Source: Flavobacterium sp. ACN6
GTDB taxonomy: Bacteria > Bacteroidota > Bacteroidia > Flavobacteriales > Flavobacteriaceae
Assembly: GCF_002304005.1 (NCBI RefSeq)
Contig: NZ_MRCQ01000007.1
Coordinates: forward strand, 1 to 64,000
Reading direction: 5' to 3'
Length of the DNA stretch: 64,000 bases
Shown here: positions 55,042 to 63,965 of the stretch, piece by piece
How the letters are laid out: each line of letters begins with the position of its first letter
Numbering within the stretch: position 1 is the first letter of the stretch
Position numbers and translations under genes: made by a program
Notes under the pieces: generated by a model
What the model saw: only the letters and a program-made list of their open reading frames with translations
Told to the model about the DNA's origin: nothing
Database searches by the model: none

Positions 55042-55782
55042 TTATTTAATTTGTTCACTGGTCTTTCCAAATCTACGTTCTCTTTTTTGATAACTAATAA
55101 TAGCCTCATATAAATCTTGGTCTTTAAAGTCTGGCCACAAGACATTAGTAAAATACAATTCTGCGTAGGCGATCTGCCACAGCAAAAAATTACTTATTCT
55201 ATGTTCTCCACTTGTTCGTATTAATAAATCTACGTCTGGTAAATTTTGCGTGTAAAGATGCTCATTTATAATTGAATCGTCAATATTGTCTATTGAAATT
55301 ATATTATTTTTAACTTTATCACTAATAGCCTTTACAGCATTTACCAGCTCCTCTCTAGATCCATAGCTTAAAGCAAGAGTAAGAGTTAATCGAGAATTGT
55401 TTTTGGTTTTTTCGATAACATCCAAAAGTTCTTTTTGGGCTGTTTTTGGTAATTTATCAAGATTTCCAATTGCATTAAGTCGAATATTGTTTTCTTGAAG
55501 TGTAACAAGCTCTTTTTTTAATGAATTAATCAATATTTTCATCAATGCCTGCACCTCAATTTTTGGGCGGTTCCAATTTTCTGTAGAGAAAGCGTACAGC
55601 GTTAAATATTCAATTCCCAGCTTGGCCGAAGTCTTGATTATTTCTTTTACTGATTTTGTGCCGTTTTCATGTCCAAACGCACGCAGGAAGCCTTGTTGTT
55701 TTGCCCAGCGTCCGTTACCGTCCATAATAATGGCCAGGTGTTTTGGCAAGTTTGTGTGATCTATCGATTCTATTAAATTCAT
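55042..55782 (-). CDS. uppS: Undecaprenyl-type isoprenyl transferase (UppS)
   Basis: 246 residues from ATG 55782 (MNLIESIDHTNLPKH); the frame continues to 55815 but would overlap the DUF6089 gene by 32 bp. Motifs: HLAIIMDGNGRWAK with the catalytic Asp, YLTLYAFSTENWNRP, LALSYGSREELV and DLLIRTSGEHRISNFLLWQ. It makes C55 undecaprenyl diphosphate, carrier for peptidoglycan and surface glycans. The stop is 7 bp before the bamA start, and the start is one base after the DUF6089 stop, so translation is probably coupled. Confidence 0.95.
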   Translation of the reverse strand: MNLIESIDHTNLPKHLAIIMDGNGRWAKQQGFLRAFGHENGTKSVKEIIKTSAKLGIEYLTLYAFSTENWNRPKIEVQALMKILINSLKKELVTLQENNIRLNAIGNLDKLPKTAQKELLDVIEKTKNNSRLTLTLALSYGSREELVNAVKAISDKVKNNIISIDNIDDSIINEHLYTQNLPDVDLLIRTSGEHRISNFLLWQIAYAELYFTNVLWPDFKDQDLYEAIISYQKRERRFGKTSEQIK

Positions 55783-55783
55783 T

Positions 55784-56473
55784 TTATTCTGCGCAATAGC
55801 AAGGTTTTTGTCCAAAGGTATAGGTTAAGGTAATACCTGAAAAAACATACCAGTCATTATTATTTAAATTTCCAAATTTTAAAATATTCGGATTGTCTGT
55901 ATTCGGGTTGCTTCCGTCAATGTTGTCTGTAAAAGTATAACGCACTCCAGCTTCAAGTCCTAAAACAAAATGCGGCGTTATATTCGATTTTATACCTAAT
56001 ATAATAGGTATACCAAAAGAGTGTGAGTTTTCAGAGTAAATTGTGTTTGGGCTTGTATCGTATCGGTATAAGTTGTCGAAGATAAAGAAATTAAAACCTG
56101 TATACACATACGGAGTAATTTTTGTGTGGTAATCATGCAGATTAAAATCAAAAAAATTGAACTCTAATCCTGCAGAAAGTTCTTTAATATCATTTTCAAA
56201 ACGAAAACCTCTTTGTTTTCTGCCTGTTTCGCTTGATTTTAAATCGTTTCCAATAACACTTGATTGTGTATAAGAAAATCTCCAAGAATGTCTCGGACTT
56301 CTGTTCCATTTGTAAAGAATTCCAAAAGCTGGTTTTTCTGGGGCGATGTACGTTGTTTTTCCGACATCACCAACAAAGTTGCTTCCGCCAAGAAAAACAC
56401 CAATCTCATTGATCTGAGCATTAAGTGTAATAAGGGGGAAAAAACATAACAATAAATTAAAAATTTTCTTCAT
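55784..56473 (-). CDS. DUF6089 family outer membrane protein
   Basis: 229 residues. Signal peptide (LLLCFFPLITLNAQ), then INEIGVFLGGSNFVGDVG with further beta strands (KWGFSY-like turns, LSAGLEFNFFDFN, PYVYTGFNFFIFD) and the end VFSGITLTYTFGQKPCYC. DUF6089 proteins form small barrels of unknown function and are typically found before uppS and bamA in Flavobacteriia, as here. A -7 element precedes it. Confidence 0.88.
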   Translation of the reverse strand: MKKIFNLLLCFFPLITLNAQINEIGVFLGGSNFVGDVGKTTYIAPEKPAFGILYKWNRSPRHSWRFSYTQSSVIGNDLKSSETGRKQRGFRFENDIKELSAGLEFNFFDFNLHDYHTKITPYVYTGFNFFIFDNLYRYDTSPNTIYSENSHSFGIPIILGIKSNITPHFVLGLEAGVRYTFTDNIDGSNPNTDNPNILKFGNLNNNDWYVFSGITLTYTFGQKPCYCAE

Positions 56474-56491
56474 TTAATTCAAAATTGCGTG

Positions 56492-56499
56492 CAAATATA
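56492..56499 (-). promoter_or_regulatory. -7 promoter element of DUF6089-uppS-bamA-skp block
   Basis: TATATTTG on the minus strand (TAnnTTTG), 18 bp before ATG 56473; likely drives the whole block down to the terminator at 50714. Confidence 0.6.
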
Positions 56500-56646
56500 A
56501 TAATTATCAATACGAATCAAAGTTCCTTTGGTTAAATGTGCTTTTTTTTCAATTTACATTATGATTTTGAGCCATTTAATGATGATTCACTACAAGCAGA
56601 ACGAGAAAATGTGGTATTATCGTATAGTGAAGAATCAGAAAAGAGT

Positions 56647-57531
56647 TTAATTTCTTTTATCTTCTCCCCAGAGCAATTTATTTCTAAGTGTTTTTAAGAA
56701 AGTTTCGCCTGGTATTTCAACCATTTTTATTTTATAATCTGTTTTTTTAATTTTTAAAATAGATTCGTTTTTTACTGAAGAAATTCTGGAATCTAAAGAA
56801 ACCAAATATTGATCTTCTCTTCCTGTTACGCGGAGGGTAATTTCGGTATCGTCAGGAATAACAAGTGGTCTGGCGGTTAAATTATGAGGTGCAATTGGCG
56901 TGATGACTAAACTTTTTACATCTGGAGTTAATATTGGTCCTCCACAGCTTAGAGAATATCCAGTAGAGCCGGTCGGCGTAGAAATGATTAATCCGTCTGC
57001 CCAGTAAGAATTTAAATATTCATTGTTCAAGTACGTTTCAACAGTGATCATCGAAGTGGTGTCTTTTCTGCTGACAGTAACTTCGTTCATGGCAAAATTA
57101 AGTTCTTCAAAAGCTTCGTTTTTCGGCTCAGAAGTTAATCCTAATAAAGTTCGTTCAGAAGTGGTGTAATTCTGATCAATAACAAATTGTAGTAAACTGT
57201 CAATATTTTCTTTTTGAACTTTGGCAAGAAATCCCAATCTTCCAGCATTTATACCTAATAAAGGAACACCTGAATTACGAACGAAAGCAGCGGCTCTCAA
57301 AATGGTTCCGTCACCGCCAATACTAATCAGCATTTCGAAACTATTATCTAAAGCAGTGCTGGGAGAAAAAGTTTTGTATTCTTTTTTTATAAGCTGCTTT
57401 TCATAAAGCATTTTCAGGAAATTTTCTTCAATTACCATTTCAACATTATGGGAATTGAAAAACGAGAAAATGTCTTTTATAATAGGTTCCGTACTATTTT
57501 GATAATATTGTCCGTAAATGGCTATTTTCAT
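56647..57531 (-). CDS. nadK: NAD kinase
   Basis: 294 residues. Key motifs: ISIGGDGTILRAAA (GGDG active site), NAGRLGFLAKV, LNFAMNEVTVSR (NE pair), and STPTGSTGYSLSCGGPIL. It phosphorylates NAD to NADP. It sits between the CBS gene and DUF6089; the 173-bp gap before DUF6089 and the -7 element there suggest separate transcripts. ATG 57531 begins the Rossmann strand IAIYGQYYQ. Confidence 0.97.
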   Translation of the reverse strand: MKIAIYGQYYQNSTEPIIKDIFSFFNSHNVEMVIEENFLKMLYEKQLIKKEYKTFSPSTALDNSFEMLISIGGDGTILRAAAFVRNSGVPLLGINAGRLGFLAKVQKENIDSLLQFVIDQNYTTSERTLLGLTSEPKNEAFEELNFAMNEVTVSRKDTTSMITVETYLNNEYLNSYWADGLIISTPTGSTGYSLSCGGPILTPDVKSLVITPIAPHNLTARPLVIPDDTEITLRVTGREDQYLVSLDSRISSVKNESILKIKKTDYKIKMVEIPGETFLKTLRNKLLWGEDKRN

Positions 57532-57558
57532 CTGGTTTTTAATCGATTTTTTGTTTAG

Positions 57559-57599
57559 TTGTTTAATCGTTAATTCTTTTCGTTAAAACGATTAAACAA
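57559..57599 (-). terminator. Hairpin after CBS gene
   Basis: TTGTTTAATCGTT (57559-57571) and AACGATTAAACAA (57587-57599) form a 13-bp stem; the T run after it on the minus strand is poor, so it may be partial. Confidence 0.55.
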
Positions 57600-57620
57600 T
57601 TAACCGATTCAACAAACAAA

Positions 57621-58280
57621 CTATATATTAAGGTATTTGTCTAAATAATCGGAGCGTTCTTTTAAGCTGTTGATATAAGTATCTTCCTGATGTTCTGAAA
57701 TAATTTCGTAACCATATCTTCTATAGGTTTGAATAATTTCATTGATCGCTCCTAAACCTATTTTTACAGTAATTTGAACATTTTCCAAATCAGCTTCAGA
57801 AACAAAACAGCCTAAAACTTTACCATTGTTGCTTTCTACAATTTGATTTACTTCGCTCATCGAATAGTCCAAAAGCCCTTTTTGAACAATAATAATAGCG
57901 CCGGGTTCTTTTAAAAATGGAGTTTCTTGAAAAAATTTCATTATATCTTCCATTTCATAATACCCTATGTAGCTGTTATTTTCATCAAGAATAGGAATTA
58001 TGTTAGTGTGGTTTTTTGCGAAAACTTCCAGAACATCAAGCCAGATCATCGATTTTCTGGCAAAAAAACGTTCTAAAGTATATTTGTAGTCAATTGCTTT
58101 TTTATCCGTGTCAAATGTTTCTACATCCTCAGAAGAGATGCTTCCAATAAAAATCCCATCTTCTAAAATGGGAAAATGAGAAAAATTTACATCGATAAAA
58201 AAGTCCTGAATCGAGGCTATCGTTTCCTGACTATCAATCGCTCTGAAATCGTTTGTGATATAGTTTGTAATTTCTGTCAT
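57621..58280 (-). CDS. AcuB-like CBS domain protein, 219 aa
   Basis: Two CBS domains (about 10-60: TIASIQDFFIDVNFSHFPIL with GSISSEDVETF; about 78-130: DVLEVFAKNHTNIIPIL with GYYEMEDIMKFF), followed by an ACT-like C-terminal part (about 145-210: AIIIVQKGLLDYSMSEVNQIV, RRYGYEIISEHQED). It resembles the acetoin-utilisation AcuB architecture but has no acetoin genes nearby. The order pdxJ-CBS-nadK-DUF6089 is common in Flavobacteriia. Confidence 0.9.
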   Translation of the reverse strand: MTEITNYITNDFRAIDSQETIASIQDFFIDVNFSHFPILEDGIFIGSISSEDVETFDTDKKAIDYKYTLERFFARKSMIWLDVLEVFAKNHTNIIPILDENNSYIGYYEMEDIMKFFQETPFLKEPGAIIIVQKGLLDYSMSEVNQIVESNNGKVLGCFVSEADLENVQITVKIGLGAINEIIQTYRRYGYEIISEHQEDTYINSLKERSDYLDKYLNI

Positions 58281-58345
58281 AAATCATCGAAGATATTTGA
58301 TGCAAAATAATCAAAAAATACCGAAAACTGCTGCGTTTTACTTTG

Positions 58346-58353
58346 TATTTTTG
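58346..58353 (+). promoter_or_regulatory. -7 promoter element of pdxJ
   Basis: TATTTTTG (TAnnTTTG), 42 bp before ATG 58396. Confidence 0.55.
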
Positions 58354-58395
58354 TCGTTACAAATATAGTGTTACTAGAATTAAATATCTATTTAT

Positions 58396-59109
58396 ATGAC
58401 AAAGTTAAGTGTAAATATCAATAAAATTGCAACGCTTCGAAATGCAAGAGGCGGAAATGTTCCTGATTTATTAAAAGTAGCGACAGATATTCAGCGTTTT
58501 GGCGGGCAGGGAATTACGATTCACCCACGTCCGGATGAACGCCATATTCGTTATCAGGATGCACGCGAGTTAAAAGCAATTGTTACAACCGAATATAATA
58601 TTGAAGGAAATCCGCAGCATAATTTTATAGATTTAGTTTTAGAATGCAAGCCAGATCAGGTTACGCTGGTTCCTGATGCAATTGGTGCCATTACATCATC
58701 TGCAGGCTGGGATACGATTAAAAATCAGGAATATTTGACAGAAGTTATTCAGGAATTTCAAAGAAACGGAATTAGAACTTCAATTTTTGTAGATCCAGTT
58801 TTGGAAGTTATTGAAGGAGCAAAAAAAACAGGAACAGATAGAATCGAATTGTATACCGAAGCTTTTGCACACCAATATGATTTGGGAAACAAAAACGGAA
58901 TCGATCCTTATGTAAAAGCTGCAGAATTGGCAAACGAATTAGGATTAGGAATTAACGCAGGACACGATTTAAGTCTGGATAATATTCAGTTTTTTAAACA
59001 AAATATTCCTGGTTTATTGGAAGTTTCAATCGGACACGCTTTAATTTCAGAAGCACTTTATCTTGGTTTGGATAATGTGGTTAATATGTATTTAAATAAA
59101 TTGAAATAA
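58396..59109 (+). CDS. pdxJ: Pyridoxine 5'-phosphate synthase
   Basis: 237 residues. PdxJ motifs: LSVNINKIATLRNARGG, GITIHPRPDERHI, ECKPDQVTLVPD and GINAGHDLSLDN, ending in SIGHALISEALYLGL. It condenses 1-deoxyxylulose-5-phosphate with 3-amino-1-hydroxyacetone phosphate, the last step of DXP-dependent vitamin B6 synthesis. ATG 58396 is clear; the -7 element lies in the gap to the divergent CBS gene, and a hairpin follows. Confidence 0.97.
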   Translation: MTKLSVNINKIATLRNARGGNVPDLLKVATDIQRFGGQGITIHPRPDERHIRYQDARELKAIVTTEYNIEGNPQHNFIDLVLECKPDQVTLVPDAIGAITSSAGWDTIKNQEYLTEVIQEFQRNGIRTSIFVDPVLEVIEGAKKTGTDRIELYTEAFAHQYDLGNKNGIDPYVKAAELANELGLGINAGHDLSLDNIQFFKQNIPGLLEVSIGHALISEALYLGLDNVVNMYLNKLK

Positions 59110-59120
59110 GATTAAAATTT

Positions 59121-59157
59121 AACAATTATAACCTGATGTAATTGGGTTATAATTGTT
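59121..59157 (+). terminator. Hairpin after pdxJ
   Basis: AACAATTATAACC (59121-59133) and GGTTATAATTGTT (59145-59157), a 13-bp perfect stem. The TonB receptor's promoter-like TACTTTCG (59158-59165) begins directly after it. Confidence 0.75.
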
Positions 59158-59186
59158 TACTTTCGCACTTTTCTTATTAAAATTAA

Positions 59187-61460
59187 GTGTCAAAATCTAT
59201 TATTCTCTTCTTTTTATTATCCTTTTCTAGTGTTTTTGCACAGTCAAAATTACAGATAACAGGAAATGTAAGATCTTCTGAAAATCAAAACCTGCTTGGT
59301 GTAAATGTTTCATTTGAGATAAATCAGAATCATTTTCAAGCTGTCACAGATAATTTAGGGAATTTTTCAGAAAGTATTTCTTCAGGCAATTTAAAAATTA
59401 CGGTTAATCACGTAGACTTTTTATCCAAAACGATTTACTGCAATGTTCAAAAAGATACAGTTTTTTCGATCATATTAGACAAAGATATTTCTCAACTAAA
59501 AGAAGTTATTATTTCTAATGATAAAAAAAATGGAATCAAAACACTTTCTGGTGGGAAGCTTTCTTTTAATTTAAAAGAGTTGAGTGCTGTTCCAACTGTG
59601 TTAGGAACTACAGATATTATTAAATTACTGCAATTGACTCCTGGAGTGCAAAATTCGGGAGATGCAAACGGCTATCTCTATGTGCGAGGCGGCGATCCAG
59701 GTCACAACGCAATTCTCTATAATGAAACTCCAATTTATGGGATGTCTCATTTGTTAGGAATCTTTCCTTTTTACAATACTGATCATATTAAAGATGTGGA
59801 ATTTGATAAATCAAGTTCGAATCCAAAATATAGCGGACGATTAAGTTCTACAACGCTTTTAAATACCAATAAAAAAATACCATCTAATTTTTCTATTCAA
59901 GGAAATGCTGGAATTTTGGCTTCGCAAATAACATTGGCAGTTCCCGTTGGTGATAAAACAGGATTCTATATTTCTGGAAGAAAAACGTATATTGATGAAG
60001 TTGTAGGGCCAATATTGAAATCGGGCTCAAAAAACAATGATGTTCAGGATATGAAATATGGTTTTTCTGATGCAAATTTTACTTTTTTATCGCAAATTTC
60101 TAAAAGGAATCTATTTTCATTAGATGCTTTTTTTAGCGGAGACGAATTGAAAATTAAAGATGAAAATCTAGCATTAAGAACCAACTTAAAATGGAGTAAT
60201 TTTACTGTGTCTCCATCTGTAACAACGGCTTTTTCTTCTAATGTTAATATGTCAAACTCGATATATTTGAGTCATTATTCTAATGATTTAACAATGGAGC
60301 AGGCAACTATTCAATTTGGTGTTTCTTCTTCTGTAAAAGATTTTGGTTTTACAAATGCTGTACGATTTTCGATTGCTTCAGTTCCTTTTGAATCTGGCTT
60401 TCAATATGTTTATCATAGTCTGCAGCCTCAAAAAGTAAATGTAGAAAATCTGACAACTCTTGATAATTTTTCTCAAAGGATAATTAATGCGAATGAAGCT
60501 TCGTTTTTTACAAGTGCAAAACCGAAGTTGTTTGAAAATGTAACAGCCGATTTAGGTCTTCGAATTAATTATTACACTTCTGGATCTGATTCTTACTTGC
60601 ATTTTCAACCAAGAGCTGTTGTGAATTACTATGCAAACGAAAACTATTCTTTTTACGCTTCTTATAATAGGCAGTATCAATATTTAAGTTTGATTACAAC
60701 TTCAAGTGTTGGTATTCCAACCGATTTTTGGATTGCAAGTTCTGATGGGATAAAGCCACAATCTTCTAACGAATTTGCTGTTGGTTCCAATCAAAATATT
60801 ACCAGAAATTTTTCTTCTTCTTTTGGAGGATTTTATCGCTCAATGAAAGACCTTCTTGAATATCCGTATGGAATTACTCAATTTAACGAAATCACGACAC
60901 TCAAAAATGATTTGTATGTAGGAAAAGGAAAAGCTTATGGATTTGAAATGATGCTGAAAAAAAGCAATGGAAAATTTACCGGCTGGCTGAGTTATACATT
61001 AAGCTGGTCTGATCGAAATTTTGCTGAATTGAATAACGGGAAAACTTATTTTGCAAAATACGACAGACGTCACAATCTTTCTGTAGTTGGAATGTACGAT
61101 TTGAACTCAAAATGGAATTTCGGAGTTACTCAGATATTTGGTTCAGGAAATCGATTTACAATGCCAACTTCTTGGTATTTCATAAATAATAATCCTGTGA
61201 AAGAATATTCAGGATATAATAATGCGCAAATGCCAAATTATGTACGGACAGATCTTTCAGTAAACTATTATTTTATAAAAACACAGAAGAAAGAAAGTGC
61301 TTTAAACCTTTCGATTTACAATACTTTTAATATATCAAACCCAATTTATGTTGTTTTAGATGTCGAGGTAAATGAAAATAAAGACAAAGTTGTAGTAAAG
61401 CAAGAAGAGAAAGTTTTATATAGAATTCTTCCGTCTATTAGTTGGAGATTTAAATTTTAA
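59187..61460 (+). CDS. TonB-dependent receptor with carboxypeptidase-regulatory-like N-domain
   Basis: 757 residues starting with GTG 59187. Signal peptide (LFFLLSFSSVFAQ), a carboxypeptidase-D-regulatory-like domain (about 22-105: GNVRSSENQNLLGVNVSFE), a plug domain (LLQLTPGVQNSGDANGYLYVRGGDPGHNAILYNETPIYG read in parts), and a barrel ending in PSISWRFKF. It imports a ligand across the outer membrane using TonB energy. It precedes a DUF4249 lipoprotein by 5 bp, a common pair in Flavobacteriia. No SusD gene is present, so the substrate is not a predictable glycan. Confidence 0.93.
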   Translation: MSKSIILFFLLSFSSVFAQSKLQITGNVRSSENQNLLGVNVSFEINQNHFQAVTDNLGNFSESISSGNLKITVNHVDFLSKTIYCNVQKDTVFSIILDKDISQLKEVIISNDKKNGIKTLSGGKLSFNLKELSAVPTVLGTTDIIKLLQLTPGVQNSGDANGYLYVRGGDPGHNAILYNETPIYGMSHLLGIFPFYNTDHIKDVEFDKSSSNPKYSGRLSSTTLLNTNKKIPSNFSIQGNAGILASQITLAVPVGDKTGFYISGRKTYIDEVVGPILKSGSKNNDVQDMKYGFSDANFTFLSQISKRNLFSLDAFFSGDELKIKDENLALRTNLKWSNFTVSPSVTTAFSSNVNMSNSIYLSHYSNDLTMEQATIQFGVSSSVKDFGFTNAVRFSIASVPFESGFQYVYHSLQPQKVNVENLTTLDNFSQRIINANEASFFTSAKPKLFENVTADLGLRINYYTSGSDSYLHFQPRAVVNYYANENYSFYASYNRQYQYLSLITTSSVGIPTDFWIASSDGIKPQSSNEFAVGSNQNITRNFSSSFGGFYRSMKDLLEYPYGITQFNEITTLKNDLYVGKGKAYGFEMMLKKSNGKFTGWLSYTLSWSDRNFAELNNGKTYFAKYDRRHNLSVVGMYDLNSKWNFGVTQIFGSGNRFTMPTSWYFINNNPVKEYSGYNNAQMPNYVRTDLSVNYYFIKTQKKESALNLSIYNTFNISNPIYVVLDVEVNENKDKVVVKQEEKVLYRILPSISWRFKF

Positions 61461-61465
61461 GGAAT

Positions 61466-62320
61466 ATGAAAAAATATCTATTGTTTCTTTATGGTTTGGT
61501 AGCAATTAGTTGTTCAAATGACAATTTTAGTGAACAAAAAAGTCTGGAATCAAAAATAGTTGTTGAGGGCTGGATTGAAGAAGATGATTTTGCTAATGTC
61601 TTATTATCGAGCAGTATTCCCGTTACAGATGTTATTGATTCTACAAATGTCTTAAATCATGTTATTCGATCTGCTAAAATTACAATTTCTGATGGACAGA
61701 ATTCAGAAGTTTTGAGGGTTAAAAACGATAAAAATAGAATTCCTCCATTTGTGTATTTTGGTTCGACATTAAAAGGAGAATCGGGAAAAGAATACTCGAT
61801 TAAAATTGAATATCTAGATCGTGTTGTTGAAGCTGTAACCACAATTCCTAAATCTGTACAATTGAAAAGTGCCGAATATATAAGGAAGAACGAAGCAGAC
61901 ACAACGGGTTATATTTTTGTAAAATTTGATGATCCGGTAGCTGAAAAAAACTACTATCAAATTGCAACAAAAATTGATGGAGAAGAACCAATTTTCGTGC
62001 CTTCATTTTATGGAAATTTAGATGATAGAAATTTCGAAAGTTCTTCGGTTTCGGTTCAAATAAATAGGGGAGTTATATTGTTTCCAAAAACAAAATTCAC
62101 ACCTTATTTTGCCGATGGAGATTTGATTCACGTAAAATTACGAACACAAACCAAAGAAGTATTAGATTTCTGGAACAGCTGGCAAAATGAAATAGTAAAC
62201 AGTAAAAATCCTATTTATCCATCAAACACAAGTTTAAAATCGAATATAAAGGGAGGAATAGGTATCTGGGCAGGATATGGGCAAAGTACTATAATTGTTA
62301 AAACTCCTCCAAAAAAATAA
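61466..62320 (+). CDS. DUF4249 family lipoprotein
   Basis: 284 residues. Lipobox LVAISC at about residue 16, then the DUF4249 pattern: LESKIVVEGWIEEDDFANVLLSSSIPVTD, SAKITISDGQNSEVLRV and GKEYSIKIEYLDRVVEAVTTIP (each read in part). It pairs with the TonB receptor immediately upstream, probably as its surface lipoprotein partner. The family has no assigned function. A perfect palindromic terminator follows. Confidence 0.9.
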   Translation: MKKYLLFLYGLVAISCSNDNFSEQKSLESKIVVEGWIEEDDFANVLLSSSIPVTDVIDSTNVLNHVIRSAKITISDGQNSEVLRVKNDKNRIPPFVYFGSTLKGESGKEYSIKIEYLDRVVEAVTTIPKSVQLKSAEYIRKNEADTTGYIFVKFDDPVAEKNYYQIATKIDGEEPIFVPSFYGNLDDRNFESSSVSVQINRGVILFPKTKFTPYFADGDLIHVKLRTQTKEVLDFWNSWQNEIVNSKNPIYPSNTSLKSNIKGGIGIWAGYGQSTIIVKTPPKK

Positions 62321-62321
62321 A

Positions 62322-62345
62322 GCCGATTTGAATATTCAAATCGGC
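62322..62345. terminator. 24-bp palindromic bidirectional terminator
   Basis: GCCGATTTGAA-TA-TTCAAATCGGC between the convergent DUF4249 gene and the unknown lipoprotein gene, with A/T runs on either side. Confidence 0.88.
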
Positions 62346-62373
62346 ATTAAAATGTATTTAATTTAAGCTTTTC

Positions 62374-63756
62374 TTATTTTTCGAAAGCTGCAATAAAATC
62401 TTCGAATTTAGTTTGAAATTTCTCAAAACCTTCAGAGAAATAAGCGCTCATTTCTACTTCTGTGTTATCGTTGAATTTTAGGTAAATTACTTCTTCCAAA
62501 TATGGCTGAGAAAATAATTCTCCAGTAGAATTCCAGCTATTCCAGTATTTATTTTGAGCATCCCAAATTGGTAAATGAAAAACATATGGCTCGCCACTTT
62601 CTTCTGAATGTTGAACAAGATCTGCTATTTTAGTTCCATCTTTTTTGGAAACCAAAATTAACTTCATGTTTTTGTTGAAATTAGCAGTATTTCCTTCAGA
62701 TATTTTTTTCTCATATGCATTCTTAGCAGTGTAATACGCTTTGTAATCATTTTTTGGATTATCGTATTGAAGATATTCAGGTCGAGTATTGTTTTTGTAC
62801 AAAGCTTCTTTAGCAGCAGCTTCTGCAGCTAAATCCATATCTGCAATAATAACAAAGTTCTCCATTAATTGAAACAATCCATTTGCTTTTCCTCTGTATT
62901 GGATAAGCTCTTTATTATCTAATAATTTGTCAATTTCAGAATTACTTCCACCATTAAAATCAATTAAAGTTTTTCCGTTATAAGTAAGAGCTGCTTTTGC
63001 ATTGTTTTCGATAGCTTTTATACTGCTCATTTCCCACGTGTAACCGTCATTCAAAGTCATTTTGTAAGCGAATTCATTTGGAACTTCTTTTCCATTAGAA
63101 TATTTTGCAGTTTGAGCAAAAGTAGCTGCTTGTGCATTGTCAATTGTTAGAACAGCATCTGATGAAGTTGGTAAGAAAAAATAGTCATTTACTTGATCAT
63201 TTAATACCCATTTTTCTGTTTGTTCATCGTATGACCAATTTCCATTAAAGTCTTTAAGTTTTACTTTGATGTCAGAGGAAACACTTTTAGCAGAAAAAAC
63301 AGCGTTGTTTGCAGTTTGAGATCTTTTAGCTGGGAAAACAAATTTTAATTCTGTGTTTGAAGCGGTTTTAGTCCAAGCCTGAGCGGTATTACTCCAAGTA
63401 TAAATACCATAAACACCAGAAACTTGTAAAATGTCTTCTACCTTGTTATCATTTTTTCCATCAAAAATATCAATTTTACTAACTTGTAATAAATTGTTTA
63501 AATTTTCTAAGGCTTCGATTGCTCCTGAACTTTTAGTTTTATCCAATTGAACAAGCATTTCGTTAGCTTCAGCTTCCAATTTCGTTTTTTGTTGAGCGGG
63601 AGTAAGACTTGAGTAAGGTTGTTTTAGTAAGGCAGCAATTTGCTCTTCTATAGTTAGTTCTGTTTCTGGTTTAGTTTCATCAGTGCTGTCGTCACTAGAA
63701 CATGAAATCATAAGTTGAGAAGCAACTACTGATAATAAAAGAAATTTTTTAATCAT
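62374..63756 (-). CDS. Unknown lipoprotein, 460 aa
   Basis: I do not recognise the family. It has a lipoprotein signal (SQLMISC) and an acidic linker (SSDDSTDETKPETE). A helical segment with PQYSSLTPAQQ-like sequence (LLKQPYSSLTPAQQKTKLE) and Leu-rich helices follow (about 30-105). The middle is strand-rich (YGIYTWSNTAQAWTKTA; GNWSYDEQTEKWVLND), and a later part holds repeated Tyr/Lys-rich helices (YYTAKNAYEKKI). It ends with LKFNDNTEVEMSAYFSEGFEKF. It may be a secreted surface protein of Flavobacteriia. Confidence 0.75.
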   Translation of the reverse strand: MIKKFLLLSVVASQLMISCSSDDSTDETKPETELTIEEQIAALLKQPYSSLTPAQQKTKLEAEANEMLVQLDKTKSSGAIEALENLNNLLQVSKIDIFDGKNDNKVEDILQVSGVYGIYTWSNTAQAWTKTASNTELKFVFPAKRSQTANNAVFSAKSVSSDIKVKLKDFNGNWSYDEQTEKWVLNDQVNDYFFLPTSSDAVLTIDNAQAATFAQTAKYSNGKEVPNEFAYKMTLNDGYTWEMSSIKAIENNAKAALTYNGKTLIDFNGGSNSEIDKLLDNKELIQYRGKANGLFQLMENFVIIADMDLAAEAAAKEALYKNNTRPEYLQYDNPKNDYKAYYTAKNAYEKKISEGNTANFNKNMKLILVSKKDGTKIADLVQHSEESGEPYVFHLPIWDAQNKYWNSWNSTGELFSQPYLEEVIYLKFNDNTEVEMSAYFSEGFEKFQTKFEDFIAAFEK

Positions 63757-63931
63757 GGTTTTAAAATTTTTAATTGGGTTTCAAAATAAAGATTTTTCTG
63801 ACTTTATTTTCTAAGCCGCAAGATACATTTTAAGTTTGAAATTGCTTTACGGGAACACGTAAAATTGTAAATTATTTTTTGTTAAATGTGTTTTTCTGTA
63901 AAATGTGCTTTACTTCGGGCTGATAAGTTTT

Positions 63932-63939
63932 TACCTTTG
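63932..63939 (+). promoter_or_regulatory. -7 promoter element at window end
   Basis: TACCTTTG (TAnnTTTG), 26 bp before the ATG at 63966. Confidence 0.55.
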
Positions 63940-63965
63940 TTAAATTTTTATAAAATCAATACAAT

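Noticed and set aside
52362-55145. bamA from ATG 55145
   Set aside because: It overlaps uppS heavily and places a charged leader before the signal peptide.
55783-55815. uppS start at ATG 55815
   Set aside because: It overlaps the DUF6089 gene by 32 bp; ATG 55782 directly follows the DUF6089 stop.
56560-56649. 29-codon plus-strand frame upstream of DUF6089
   Set aside because: It is short, without a matching promoter or conserved features, and runs into the nadK end on the other strand.
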